From positions 1-64,000 of the forward strand of contig NZ_PDWV01000020.1 in the NCBI RefSeq assembly GCF_010093385.1: a stretch of 64,000 nucleotides of DNA. Direction: 5' to 3'. Every line of letters begins with the position of its first letter. Position 1 is the stretch's first letter. This DNA comes from Pseudoxanthomonas mexicana (GTDB taxonomy: Bacteria; Pseudomonadota; Gammaproteobacteria; Xanthomonadales; Xanthomonadaceae). Made by a program: the position numbers and the translations under genes. Below the pieces are notes generated by a model. It ran no database searches. It saw only the letters and a program-made list of their open reading frames with translations, and was not told where the DNA came from. Below, in pieces: positions 10,227 through 19,455 of this stretch.

Positions 10227-10505
10227 ATGAGCACCAAACCAAAAAGCTACATGACCGAAGAAGACCGCACGCGGCGGCGAGCTGGCGGCATGTCGGAGAA
10301 CGCGATCTTGATGGCGGAATCCCGTGCTGCCGACCACGCCGGTGATGAAGAAGCCGCATGGGCATGGCTGGCACTGGCCGAGCTGCCTGCGCACTCGTTG
10401 GCCTTCCTCAAAGGTCAGTTCGGTGCGCAGTTCATACGGGATCGTGGGTTCAGGACGGAGGACGCTGATGCGGCTTATGGGTCCGATTCACGCGATCCGG
10501 CCTAA
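10227..10505 (+). CDS. Small hypothetical protein
   Basis: 92 residues from the ATG at 10227, which has GGAGA seven bases upstream. The composition is charged at the N-terminus and alanine-rich in the middle (AESRAADHAGDEEAAWAWLALAEL); no domain is recognised. It lies between traJ and the defence-like cluster in the same direction. Similar-looking small proteins sit beside transfer genes on plasmids, but I cannot name the family. Confidence 0.5.
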   Translation: MSTKPKSYMTEEDRTRRRAGGMSENAILMAESRAADHAGDEEAAWAWLALAELPAHSLAFLKGQFGAQFIRDRGFRTEDADAAYGSDSRDPA

Positions 10506-10646
10506 AGCACCCTCGTACAGGTAGCCGAAATCCCGCTCCCGCCTAAGTTCGGGCCAGTGGCTTGCAAGACTGCGTAAGTGGTTGAAGGGTAAACTTGACC
10601 CAACTTTGGAAAACTTCGCCGCGCGACACCAAGCGAGCCGCCTGAC

Positions 10647-10846
10647 ATGAACCAACCCGATAGCGAAATTCTCACGCTGGATGAAGGGGCGGTCTACCTC
10701 AAGGCAGGGAAGAAGACCGTGTACCGGCTGGCCCAGCAGGGGGAGATCCCGGGATTCAAGCTGGGCGGGACTGGCGGTTTCGTCGCAGCGAACTGGATCG
10801 CTGGATTGCCGCGCAGATAGCCGAGAAAACGCAGGACAAGACATGA
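10647..10846 (+). pseudogene. Excisionase/MerR-type HTH regulator, frameshifted
   Basis: The frame from ATG 10647 reads LTLDEGAVYLKAGKKTVYRLAQQGEIPGFKLGGT, a classic DNA-binding excisionase-type HTH. It then derails near 10770. Reading one frame over from ACTGG restores the conserved tail WRFRRSELDRWIAAQIAEKTQ and ends at 10846 in an ATGA overlap with the next ORF. One missing base (ACCTGG expected, ACTGG present) explains it. It is either a real mutation or a sequencing error. It heads the methylase-helicase cluster and could be its regulator. Confidence 0.75.
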
Positions 10847-10905
10847 GCACCCAGCAGAACAGCAGCCAGGCGGCATCGTTTAGAGAGAGGGCTGCACGCC
10901 CATGA
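10843..10905 (+). CDS. 20-residue ORF linking HTH gene and methylase by ATGA overlaps
   Basis: The peptide MSTQQNSSQAASFRERAARP starts in the TGA of the restored HTH frame and ends in the ATG of the methylase. Overlaps at both ends suggest translational coupling. It may be a leader peptide or simply a passage for ribosomes; nothing supports a function for the peptide itself. Confidence 0.4.
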   Translation: MSTQQNSSQAASFRERAARP

Positions 10906-13688
10906 ACGCCGTAGAAATCGAACAAGCCATCACCGACCTCGCGGAGCAGCCGTTCGACGGTGCAGAGTTCCCCTATGCCTTTCTTGAGGCGTTCGGCAAC
11001 AAGGCGACGACCATCAAGCGCCTGCGCGCGGGGGCGTCGAACAAATCCGACGTGGGCGGTGTTCTCCAGACCAGCAACATCCACATTCTGACCTGCGACG
11101 CGGGACAGGTGACGCAGACGCTGGCCGCCCTCAAGGCCAGTCCGGCGACGGCCAAGGCCAAGGCGAAGTTCATCCTCGCCACAGACGGCGCGGACTTCGA
11201 GGCCGAAGACCTGATCAGCGGCGAGACCGTTGCCTGCGCCTTCAAGGACTTTCCCGATCACTTCGGCTTCTTCCTGCCACTAGCCGGCATCAGCACCGTC
11301 CGTCAGATCAGCGAAAACGCCTTCGACATCCGGGCCACCAGTCGCCTGAACCGCCTTTACGTTGAACTGCTGAAAGACAACCCAGAATGGGGCACAGCGG
11401 AGCGTCGTCATGACATGAACAAATTCATGGCGCGGCTGATCTTCTGTTTCTTCGCCGAGGACACCGACATCTTCGTCGGCAAGGGGCGCTTCACCGAAAC
11501 CGTCGCGCAGATGAGCGCCAAGGACTCGTCGAACACGCACGAAGTCATCGCCACGCTGTTCCGCGCCATGAACACCAAGCGCGAGGACCGGGCCGCTGCC
11601 AAGATTCCCCGTTGGGCTGAAGATTTCCCCTACGTCAACGGGCAGTTGTTCTCCGGCGGCGAAGAGGTGCCTCGATTTAGCAAGATCGCACGGTCTTACC
11701 TGTTGCACGTTGGCGGGTTGGACTGGACCAAGATCAACCCTGACATTTTCGGTTCGATGATCCAAGCCGTCGCCGAGGACGAGGAGCGCGGCGAACTGGG
11801 GATGCACTACACGAGCGTTCCCAACATCCTGAAGGTACTGAACCCGCTGTTCCTCGACGACCTGCGTTCCAAGCTGGAAGAGGCGGGCGACAACCCTCGC
11901 GTGTTGCTGAACCTGCGCAAGCGCATGGCCAGGATCAGGGTCTTCGATCCTGCCTGCGGTTCGGGAAACTTCCTTGTCATCGCCTACAAGGAGATGCGCG
12001 CTATCGAGGCCGAGATCAACCGGCGACGTGGTGAGCCCGATCGCGCATCAGAAATCCCGCTCACCAACTTTCGCGGGATCGAGCTGCGCGACTTCCCGGC
12101 GGAGATCGCCCGCCTTGCGCTGGTCATCGCCGAATATCAGTGTGACGTACTGTACCGGGGGCAAAAGCTGGCACTGGCCGAGTTCCTACCCCTACGCAAC
12201 GAAAACTGGATTACCTGCGGCAATGCGCTGCGACTCGACTGGTTGAGCGTTTGCCCGCCGACCGGAACCGGCGTGAAGGTGAAGGCCGATGACTTGTTCG
12301 GCTCGCCGCTCGACCAGGCTGAGATAGATTTTGAGAACGAAGGTGGCGAGACGTACATCTGCGGCAACCCGCCGTACTTAGGCTTCACTTGGCAAACACC
12401 AGAGCAGAAGTCCGATTTGGAAGCGCTATTCCGAAGTCGCACGCGAAGCTGGAAGTCACTCGATTATGTTGCGGGCTGGTTCATCAAGGCTGCGGACTAC
12501 GGCATGCAAACCAACGCCGTCGCGGCGTTCGTGGCGACGAATTCCATTTGCCAAGGCGAGCAGGTGCCCATTCTTTGGCCGTTAATTTTCCAAACGGGGC
12601 ATGAGATTGCCTTTGCCCATACGAGCTTCAAGTGGGCGAATCTCGCCACTCACAACGCGGGAGTGACCGTCGTCATCGTCGGTATCTCCAACCGAGCCGA
12701 AAAAATCCGTCGTCTTTTCACTGTTGGCGACGGTGGCGCTGTCATCGCCAAGGATGCAGAGCATATCAACGCTTATCTTGTGCCCGGTCCAAATGTCATT
12801 GTTGAGGCGATCTCTCGCCCCCCTCAAGACAGGGCTGCAATGGTGTGGGGCAACAAACCGTCCGACGGCGGAAATCTACTCTTGTCGATGCAAGAGGCAA
12901 ATGAGGCAGTAGCCCGTGAGCCTTTCTTGTCTAATTTGATCTTCGACTTCGTCGGCTCGCAGGAGTTCGTCAAGGGTTTTGTGAGAAGGTGCCTTTGGAT
13001 TGAAGATTCAGACGTTGAGAGGGTGGAATCATCGTCCTTTGTTCAAAGACGCTTGCAAGCTGTACGTGCAATGCGCGCAGCGAGCGATGCCGAATCAACA
13101 CGGGCGTACGCCGAGCGACCACATCGCTTTCGCCAGATTCAGGGGCGAGGCAATGACTACTCAATTGTTGTTCCGAAGGTCACATCGGAGTCGCGCCCTT
13201 ACCTTCCAGTTGGACTTCTATCTTCACACTCGATCATCTCGGACAACGCCTTTGCCTTGTATGACGCCGCCCTCTGGAACATCGCCCTCATTGCGTCACG
13301 GTTGCACATGATTTGGGTCAAGACTGTTTGTGGGCAGCTAGAGACGCGATTGCGGTACTCGAACACTATGGGTTGGAACGCCTTTCCAATCCCGGCACTG
13401 ACCGACAAGAACAAGGCAGACCTGACACGCTGTGCCGAGGACATCCTGCTGGCGCGCGAACGTCATTTCCCGGCCACTATCGCCGACCTCTACGATCCTG
13501 AGAAGATGCCTGCCGATCTGCGTGCCGCGCATGATCGCAATGACGAAGTGCTGGAGCGCATCTACATCGGTCGGCGCTTCAAGAACGACACCGAGCGGCT
13601 GGAAAAGCTGTTTGACCTCTATACCAAGATGACGGCTGAGGCCGTGAAGGTGGCCCCGGCGAAGAAGGTCGTGAGGAGGAAGGCATGA
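10902..13688 (+). CDS. MmeI-like N6-adenine DNA methyltransferase
   Basis: A 928-residue class I SAM-dependent methylase. N-terminal region; helical spacer with the MmeI-type signature HDMNKFMARLIFCFFAEDTDIF (near residue 170); SAM motif I FDPACGSGNFLVIAYKE (near 348); catalytic motif IV GNPPYLGF (near 488), indicating adenine-N6 methylation; then a long target-recognition and C-terminal region. I see no PD-(D/E)xK nuclease motif in the first 150 residues, where MmeI/type IIL enzymes carry one, so restriction may be supplied by the neighbours. It overlaps the next gene by ATGA. Confidence 0.85.
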   Translation: MNAVEIEQAITDLAEQPFDGAEFPYAFLEAFGNKATTIKRLRAGASNKSDVGGVLQTSNIHILTCDAGQVTQTLAALKASPATAKAKAKFILATDGADFEAEDLISGETVACAFKDFPDHFGFFLPLAGISTVRQISENAFDIRATSRLNRLYVELLKDNPEWGTAERRHDMNKFMARLIFCFFAEDTDIFVGKGRFTETVAQMSAKDSSNTHEVIATLFRAMNTKREDRAAAKIPRWAEDFPYVNGQLFSGGEEVPRFSKIARSYLLHVGGLDWTKINPDIFGSMIQAVAEDEERGELGMHYTSVPNILKVLNPLFLDDLRSKLEEAGDNPRVLLNLRKRMARIRVFDPACGSGNFLVIAYKEMRAIEAEINRRRGEPDRASEIPLTNFRGIELRDFPAEIARLALVIAEYQCDVLYRGQKLALAEFLPLRNENWITCGNALRLDWLSVCPPTGTGVKVKADDLFGSPLDQAEIDFENEGGETYICGNPPYLGFTWQTPEQKSDLEALFRSRTRSWKSLDYVAGWFIKAADYGMQTNAVAAFVATNSICQGEQVPILWPLIFQTGHEIAFAHTSFKWANLATHNAGVTVVIVGISNRAEKIRRLFTVGDGGAVIAKDAEHINAYLVPGPNVIVEAISRPPQDRAAMVWGNKPSDGGNLLLSMQEANEAVAREPFLSNLIFDFVGSQEFVKGFVRRCLWIEDSDVERVESSSFVQRRLQAVRAMRAASDAESTRAYAERPHRFRQIQGRGNDYSIVVPKVTSESRPYLPVGLLSSHSIISDNAFALYDAALWNIALIASRLHMIWVKTVCGQLETRLRYSNTMGWNAFPIPALTDKNKADLTRCAEDILLARERHFPATIADLYDPEKMPADLRAAHDRNDEVLERIYIGRRFKNDTERLEKLFDLYTKMTAEAVKVAPAKKVVRRKA

Positions 13689-15016
13689 GCCGCCCCGATC
13701 CCGTTCAGCCGGCATATGATTTTTCTTCCGCCTTAGATCCCGTTGTCCTGCTTCGAGGTGGGGCGGAAGTGTGCATACGCGATGACCACTTTTCCGGTGA
13801 GGCTGAGCTGTTGCTGCGCTTTGCACCTGCTCCGCGTGTGGTCTTCCATGCAAAGACCCCGATGACCGGGGGGCAGGAATTTCCTTTCTTCTTCGACGAT
13901 TCGATTGAGTCATCGTTTTCGTTCAATGGTCAAAAGATTGTTGGGTTCAAGGGGCGCTGGAAGGCAAATGCTGACGCTTTGGAATTGGATTGGCACCCTG
14001 AATCCGAGCCAGTGGTGCTGTGCGACATGCAGTCGAAAACTTCAGTTGCTGCGATCTTTCACCTGTTCAATTTTCCAGATTTCCGAGGAGGCCAGCATCA
14101 GGGAGTTGCCCCTCTTGGATGTGCTTTATTGGTGCTGGAATCTGAAGAATGGAAAATTTCCCTTCAGGAGCTCCCCGAGGATGCTACACGCGCCGCTTGG
14201 AATCGGATCAAGAACGAAGGCGGCTGTTTCCTGACTCATGTAGTGAAGATGGAGCGCAAGGATGGTGAGCCGTTTTGCGGTGAAGATGCCAGCGAGCAAT
14301 GTTTTCTGCTTGCCAACTTTCTTTCGTTCGTCAAGGGCGGGCGATGCTGGCCCGTATGTGGTGTGGGTTTCGATGCAGTAGGCGAGATGACTTGGGCGAC
14401 GTTTGCTTCCCCACGCATCAGTAATCCACCTTATACGTGGTTCAACCCATTCAAGGCGAGTCAGGCTGAACACCTGTTCCCGTTGTTCGCAAAGCGCTGG
14501 CAGCAGTCGGAGGAATGGAAGGACTGTCTGCGCTCGGCCATCTACTGGTATGCGCAGGCCAACACGAGTGGCGGCTCGCCGGGGATCGATGCGGCCATCA
14601 TTCTGGCGCAGTCTGCCTTGGAACGATTGGCACATCACTACCTAGTCGTTGACAAGAAGATGATCTCGCCAGAAGGGCTTGATCGGTTAAAGGCGTCTGA
14701 TCGCTTGCGACTATTGTTTTCCAGTTTGAATATTCCTCTCGATATTGGTGTGTCGACGCCTGAAATTCAGAAGGTTGCACCAGGCTTCAAGTGGGTGGAT
14801 GCGCCACATGCGATGACAGACATTCGTAACGAGTTGGTTCATCCGGCCAGCAAGAAGCAGGTTTCCAATTGCTTCTTTGACGCATGGAGGTTGAGCCTCT
14901 GGTACTTGGAGTTGTCTTTGCTGGCTTTGTGCAGTTACGACGATACCTATACCAGTCGGTTGACGGCGAAGTACGCGACCCAATCAGAGAAAGTACCGTG
15001 GGAAAAGAAAGCATGA
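13685..15016 (+). CDS. HEPN-domain protein (ApeA-like layout), probable RNase or sensor
   Basis: 443 residues with no named family. The N-terminal two thirds is predicted mostly beta with many aromatics. The C-terminal third is helical and carries an R-x4-H motif (DIRNELVHP, Arg near 380 and His near 385), the HEPN ribonuclease signature. Anti-phage proteins such as ApeA have a similar length and a C-terminal HEPN domain. It starts in an ATGA overlap with the methylase and ends in one with the helicase, so it is part of the same system. The role is inferred. Confidence 0.6.
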   Translation: MSRPDPVQPAYDFSSALDPVVLLRGGAEVCIRDDHFSGEAELLLRFAPAPRVVFHAKTPMTGGQEFPFFFDDSIESSFSFNGQKIVGFKGRWKANADALELDWHPESEPVVLCDMQSKTSVAAIFHLFNFPDFRGGQHQGVAPLGCALLVLESEEWKISLQELPEDATRAAWNRIKNEGGCFLTHVVKMERKDGEPFCGEDASEQCFLLANFLSFVKGGRCWPVCGVGFDAVGEMTWATFASPRISNPPYTWFNPFKASQAEHLFPLFAKRWQQSEEWKDCLRSAIYWYAQANTSGGSPGIDAAIILAQSALERLAHHYLVVDKKMISPEGLDRLKASDRLRLLFSSLNIPLDIGVSTPEIQKVAPGFKWVDAPHAMTDIRNELVHPASKKQVSNCFFDAWRLSLWYLELSLLALCSYDDTYTSRLTAKYATQSEKVPWEKKA

Positions 15017-17067
15017 GCGACAAGATCAAGCCGGTACCGTCTGTTTCAGTCACGTATGTCCGTAACGGCGCGTCGACCAAGGCCAATGCGCTTGGGATGC
15101 GGCCCATGCAGGAGCGGGCCTACGAGAAGCGGGGCGAGCAATACCTGCTCATCAAATCGCCACCCGCATCGGGCAAGAGCCGTGCGTTGATGTTCGTGGC
15201 ACTCGACAAGCTCAAGAACCAGGGCATCAAGCAGGCCATCATCGTCGTGCCCGAGAAGTCCATTGGCGCCAGCTTCAACGACGAGTCGCTGTCGAAGTAC
15301 GGCTTCTGGTCCGACTGGCAGGTCGAACCCAAGTGGAACCTGTGCAACGCGCCAGGCAACGATAACGGCGGCAAGGTCAAGGCGCTGGGCGCATTCCTTG
15401 AATGCGACGACAAGGTGCTGGTCTGCACCCATGCAACCTTCCGCTTCGCGGTCGATGCCTATGGCGTGGAGGCGTTCGACGACCGCCTGATCGCGGTCGA
15501 TGAGTTCCACCATGTTTCAGCCAACCCGGACAACAAACTCGGCTTGCACCTGGGGCAGTTCTTCGCGCGGGGCAAGACGCACATCGTTGCCATGACCGGC
15601 TCCTACTTCCGTGGCGACGCCGAGGCCGTGCTCGCACCGCAGGACGAGTCGAAGTTCGATACCGTCACCTACACCTACTACGAGCAGCTCAACGGCTACG
15701 AGTACCTCAAGCAACTCGACATCGGCTACTTCTTCTACAGCGGGCCTTACGTTGATGACATCCTCAATGTCCTCGATCCCGCCGAGAAAACCATCATCCA
15801 CATCCCCAACGTCAATTCGCGCGAGAGCACGAAAGACAAGATGCGGGAAGTGGAGCACATCATCGAGGCGCTGGGGGAGTGGCAAGGCATCGACGCCGCC
15901 ACCGGCTTCCAGCTCGTCAAGCGTCCCGATGGCCGGGTGCTGCGGATTGCTGATCTCGTCGATGACGATGCCGCCAAGCGCGACCGCGTGTCCGCGTCAC
16001 TCAAAGACCCGGCACAGAAGAACAACCGCGACCATGTGGACATCATCATCGCGTTGGGCATGGCGAAGGAGGGCTTCGACTGGATTTGGTGCGAACACGC
16101 CCTGACCGTGGGTTACCGCGCCAGCCTGACGGAGATCGTGCAGATCATCGGCCGTGCAACCCGCGACGCGCCCGGCAAGACCCGCGCGAGGTTCACCAAC
16201 CTGATCGCGGAGCCCGACGCGGCCGAGGAAGCTGTCACCGAGGCCGTCAACGATACGTTGAAGGCCATCGCAGCCAGCCTGCTGATGGAGCAGGTTCTTG
16301 CTCCGCGCTTCGAGTTCAAGCCCAAGAACCCCGACAGCGGCCCAACGCCGGGATTTAACTACGGCGAGGGTGGCTACGTCGCGGACCGTTGCAATGTCGG
16401 TGTCAATGAGCAGACAGGGGCTTACCAGATCGAGATCAAGGGCCTCGCCGAGCCCAAGAGCAGGGAAGCGGCGCGAATCTGTCAGGAAGACCTGAACGAA
16501 GTCATCGCGGCCTTCGTGCAGGACAAGCCCACCATCGAGCGCGGCCTGTTCGATGAGGAGTTGGTGCCCGAGGAGCTGACGCAGGTTCGCATGGGCAAGA
16601 TCATCAAGGACAAGTATCCCGAGCTTGACGCCGAAGATCAGGAAGCCGTGCGCCAGCACGCCATCGCGGCCCTGAACCTCACGCAGCAGGCCAAGCGGCT
16701 TGTCACCGAAGGCGAGAGCGATGGGTCGCCCAACACCGCGCTGATCGACGGCGTGCGCCGCTTCGCGATGGACGTGCGCGAGTTGGACATCGACCTGATC
16801 GACCGCATCAACCCCTTCGGCGAAGCCTACGCCATCCTTGCCAAGACCATGAGCGAGGACAGCTTGAAGCAGGTCGCGGCGGCCATCTCGGCCAAGCGCA
16901 CGAGCCTGACGCCGGACGAGGCGAAGGAGATGGCCGTTCGGGCTGTCCAGTTCAAGAAGGAACGCGGCCGCATTCCGGCGCTCGATTCCCAGGATGCCTG
17001 GGAGCGACGCATGGCCGAAGGCGCGGCCGCCTTTATGCGCTTCAAGGCGGAGGGACGCTATGAGTAA
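15013..17067 (+). CDS. DEAD/DEAH-like SF2 helicase
   Basis: 684 residues. Motif I PPASGKSRAL (near 48), motif II VDEFHH (near 162), motif III MTGSYF, and motifs V-VI in GMAKEGFDW...VQIIGRATRD (near 376). After the RecA pair the C-terminal half is helical with no nuclease motif that I can see. It resembles the helicase/translocase subunits of restriction systems. The ATG at 15013 overlaps the stop of the HEPN gene; an upstream in-frame start inside that gene is unlikely. It overlaps the next gene by 8 bp. Confidence 0.85.
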   Translation: MSDKIKPVPSVSVTYVRNGASTKANALGMRPMQERAYEKRGEQYLLIKSPPASGKSRALMFVALDKLKNQGIKQAIIVVPEKSIGASFNDESLSKYGFWSDWQVEPKWNLCNAPGNDNGGKVKALGAFLECDDKVLVCTHATFRFAVDAYGVEAFDDRLIAVDEFHHVSANPDNKLGLHLGQFFARGKTHIVAMTGSYFRGDAEAVLAPQDESKFDTVTYTYYEQLNGYEYLKQLDIGYFFYSGPYVDDILNVLDPAEKTIIHIPNVNSRESTKDKMREVEHIIEALGEWQGIDAATGFQLVKRPDGRVLRIADLVDDDAAKRDRVSASLKDPAQKNNRDHVDIIIALGMAKEGFDWIWCEHALTVGYRASLTEIVQIIGRATRDAPGKTRARFTNLIAEPDAAEEAVTEAVNDTLKAIAASLLMEQVLAPRFEFKPKNPDSGPTPGFNYGEGGYVADRCNVGVNEQTGAYQIEIKGLAEPKSREAARICQEDLNEVIAAFVQDKPTIERGLFDEELVPEELTQVRMGKIIKDKYPELDAEDQEAVRQHAIAALNLTQQAKRLVTEGESDGSPNTALIDGVRRFAMDVRELDIDLIDRINPFGEAYAILAKTMSEDSLKQVAAAISAKRTSLTPDEAKEMAVRAVQFKKERGRIPALDSQDAWERRMAEGAAAFMRFKAEGRYE

Positions 17068-18247
17068 GTCCGATCTTGACGAACTCGCTGCGGAGCTTGC
17101 CGAGTTCGCACCGCCTGAGAAGAAGGCCGGGCGGCCGGCCAGCGAGGAGCGTGTCATCGCTGGCTTCGAGGAAATCCAACGCTTCACAGAGCAGCACGGG
17201 CGTGCGCCGCAGCACGGTGAGGATCGCGACATATTCGAGCGCCTATACGCCGTGCGCCTGGACCGATTGCGTGCGCTCCCGGACTGCCGCGCCCTGCTGG
17301 AGCCGCTGGATCATCAGGGCTTGCTTGCCGCCGCGCCAGCCGCTGCCGCTCTGGCGGAGGAAAACATCGACATCGACGACCTGGCCGCCGAGCTGGCGGG
17401 CGTGGCCGACGCGGACGACATCACGGTCCTGCGCCATGTCCGCACCAGCGCCGACAAGCGCGCCGCCGAGGAGATCGCGGATCGCAAGCTGTGCGAGGAC
17501 TTCGAGGCGTTCAAGCCACTGTTCGAGCGCGTAGGGACGGAAGTCAAGACCGGCTTGCGCCAGTCCCAGCCCATAGAGGCGGGCCGCCGCGCGATTGAGG
17601 CCGGGGCCTTTTTCGTTCTCGATGGAATCACGCTCTACGTCGCAGAGGTCGGCGAACCGCTGAAAACCACCGCCGGGGAAGTGGACCGCCGCCTGCGCCT
17701 CATCTTCTCCAACGGCACCGAAAGCAATCTGCTGCTGCGCTCGCTCCAGCGCGCTTTCTACAACGACCCCGCCGCGCGACGGCTGGCCTCGCCCGAGAGT
17801 GGGCAACTCTCCTTCGGTGGGGAGCTTGAGGCCGATGATGTCGAAAGCGGCACCATCTACGTCCTGCGCTCCCTCTCCGATCATCCCTATGTCGCGCAGC
17901 ACCGCGACATCATCCACAAGATGGGCGTGACCGGCGGCAGGGTGGAGACGCGCATTGCCAACGCCGAGCACGACTCCACCTACCTGCTGGCGAAGGTCGA
18001 AGTGGTAGCGACCTACAAGCTCGCGGGCATCAACCGCACCCGGATGGAAAACCTGTTCCACAGGCTGTTCGCGCCCGCGCGGTTGAACATCACCATCAAT
18101 GACCGCTTCGGTCACCCCGTGCAGCCTGAGGAATGGTTTCTCGTTCCGCTGTTCGTGATCGACGAGGCCGTCGCGCGCATCAAGGATGGCAGCATCACCG
18201 GCTACGTTTACGACCCCAAGGCTGCGAAGCTGGTGAAGGTGACGTAG
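17060..18247 (+). CDS. GIY-YIG nuclease, T5orf172-type
   Basis: 395 residues. The C-terminal 140 residues are a T5orf172/GIY-YIG fold: GTIYVLRS (near 264), HKMGVTGG in place of the second tripeptide, an Arg in VETRIANAEH, and the glutamate-bearing helix RMENLFHRLF, ending FGHPVQPEEWF. The N-terminal part is charged and helical and may dock onto the helicase. It is the probable cleaving subunit of the cluster. The 8-bp overlap with the helicase indicates coupled translation. Confidence 0.85.
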   Translation: MSKSDLDELAAELAEFAPPEKKAGRPASEERVIAGFEEIQRFTEQHGRAPQHGEDRDIFERLYAVRLDRLRALPDCRALLEPLDHQGLLAAAPAAAALAEENIDIDDLAAELAGVADADDITVLRHVRTSADKRAAEEIADRKLCEDFEAFKPLFERVGTEVKTGLRQSQPIEAGRRAIEAGAFFVLDGITLYVAEVGEPLKTTAGEVDRRLRLIFSNGTESNLLLRSLQRAFYNDPAARRLASPESGQLSFGGELEADDVESGTIYVLRSLSDHPYVAQHRDIIHKMGVTGGRVETRIANAEHDSTYLLAKVEVVATYKLAGINRTRMENLFHRLFAPARLNITINDRFGHPVQPEEWFLVPLFVIDEAVARIKDGSITGYVYDPKAAKLVKVT

Positions 18248-18304
18248 ATCGAACTCACCTCCGCCGCCCCGTTCGTCTGAAATTAGCCAAAGATTGGAGC
18301 AATT

Positions 18305-19366
18305 ATGAAGCTGAAGAGGGAAGCCAAGACGCTGAAGGCCAAGGCTATAGCTTCGTTAAAGCGTGGGTTGGAGGCATTCAATAACCACGACGACGATGGG
18401 AGGCCGGAAACAGTCCTTCTTATGCTTCAGCACGCGAGCGAAATGTTGGCTAAGGCGTTGTTGGTTCAGAAGGGGCAGGACGTCTTTGACAAAGAAAAGG
18501 GAACCTCGATTGGTATCGAGAAGGCGTTGAACATTGCTCAGTCCAAAGGGTGGATGAGCGCATCACAAGCTGGGGCTATCCGAGTCGTCGACGCGCTGCG
18601 TGACCAAGCCCAGCACTGGATGATCGTGGTTCCCGAAGACGCTCTCTACATCAACGCGAGGGCGTTGATAACGGTGTTGGATGAAATCCTGACAGCGCAC
18701 TTCCAGGACACGATCGCAGATAACCTTCCGGTACGGGTTCTGCCTCTGTCTACCCAACCGCTGCCTGATTTCTTAATGCTGGTGAATCGGGAATACGCAC
18801 AGATTAGAGACCTGCTTGCTCCGGGCCGAAGGGCGAGAGACGAGGCTAGAGGCCGAATCACGGCACTCCTGGCGATGGAAGCCCATGTCAGTGAAGAGGT
18901 TGCAGTTTCCAAACGAGATCTGGATCGAATTGAAGAGGCGATCAAAGACGACACTCCCGTGGAGCAGGTATTTCCACGATTGATGACCCTAGCAACGAAC
19001 ATTGAAGGAGACGGTCCGACGATTCGAGTCCGAATCACCCGAGCCGCAGACGCTCCAGCGGTTCGCTTCGTGTCGGGTGATGACCCAGAGGGTGCGGCGG
19101 CTATCCGCGACGTAGATCTCCAGAAAAAATACCACTGGAGTCCGAGTGCGTTGGCGGAAAAGCTGGGGTTGACAATCAATAAGGCCAAGGCTGTCCGCGA
19201 CTTCCTGCGTATAGACGAAGATCAAGCCAACGTCATGGTGTTTGAGTTCGGGTCTCAAAAACACCCGAGGTATTCCGACAACGCACTGCGCGTGCTTCGG
19301 GAAGCTATCACCCCGGAATTGGTCGAGGAAGCATGGCAGGCACGCCCGCGGGGTCGCGGGAGATAG
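18305..19366 (+). CDS. HEPN-like (DUF3644-like) protein with a C-terminal DUF or HTH region
   Basis: 353 residues. The N-terminal helical domain (LLMLQHASEMLAKALLVQ ... ALRDQAQHWMIVVPEDALYI) carries R-x4-H (Arg near 99, His near 104), like HEPN/DUF3644 proteins. The C-terminal part (YHWSPSALAEKLGLTINKAKAVRDFL) looks like a winged helix. It begins 57 bp after the nuclease gene in the same direction and seems to be the last cluster member. Base composition is lower in GC than its neighbours. It could be an RNase effector, an antitoxin-type partner or a sensor; I cannot choose. Confidence 0.6.
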   Translation: MKLKREAKTLKAKAIASLKRGLEAFNNHDDDGRPETVLLMLQHASEMLAKALLVQKGQDVFDKEKGTSIGIEKALNIAQSKGWMSASQAGAIRVVDALRDQAQHWMIVVPEDALYINARALITVLDEILTAHFQDTIADNLPVRVLPLSTQPLPDFLMLVNREYAQIRDLLAPGRRARDEARGRITALLAMEAHVSEEVAVSKRDLDRIEEAIKDDTPVEQVFPRLMTLATNIEGDGPTIRVRITRAADAPAVRFVSGDDPEGAAAIRDVDLQKKYHWSPSALAEKLGLTINKAKAVRDFLRIDEDQANVMVFEFGSQKHPRYSDNALRVLREAITPELVEEAWQARPRGRGR

Positions 19367-19455
19367 CCTTGTTGCGCAATGTTCGTTTTCGGCAAGGCCG
19401 TCGCGCGCTTGATTTGCCCTGGCCGCAGGCCAAATGAACGCCAAGAGGAAAGAGA

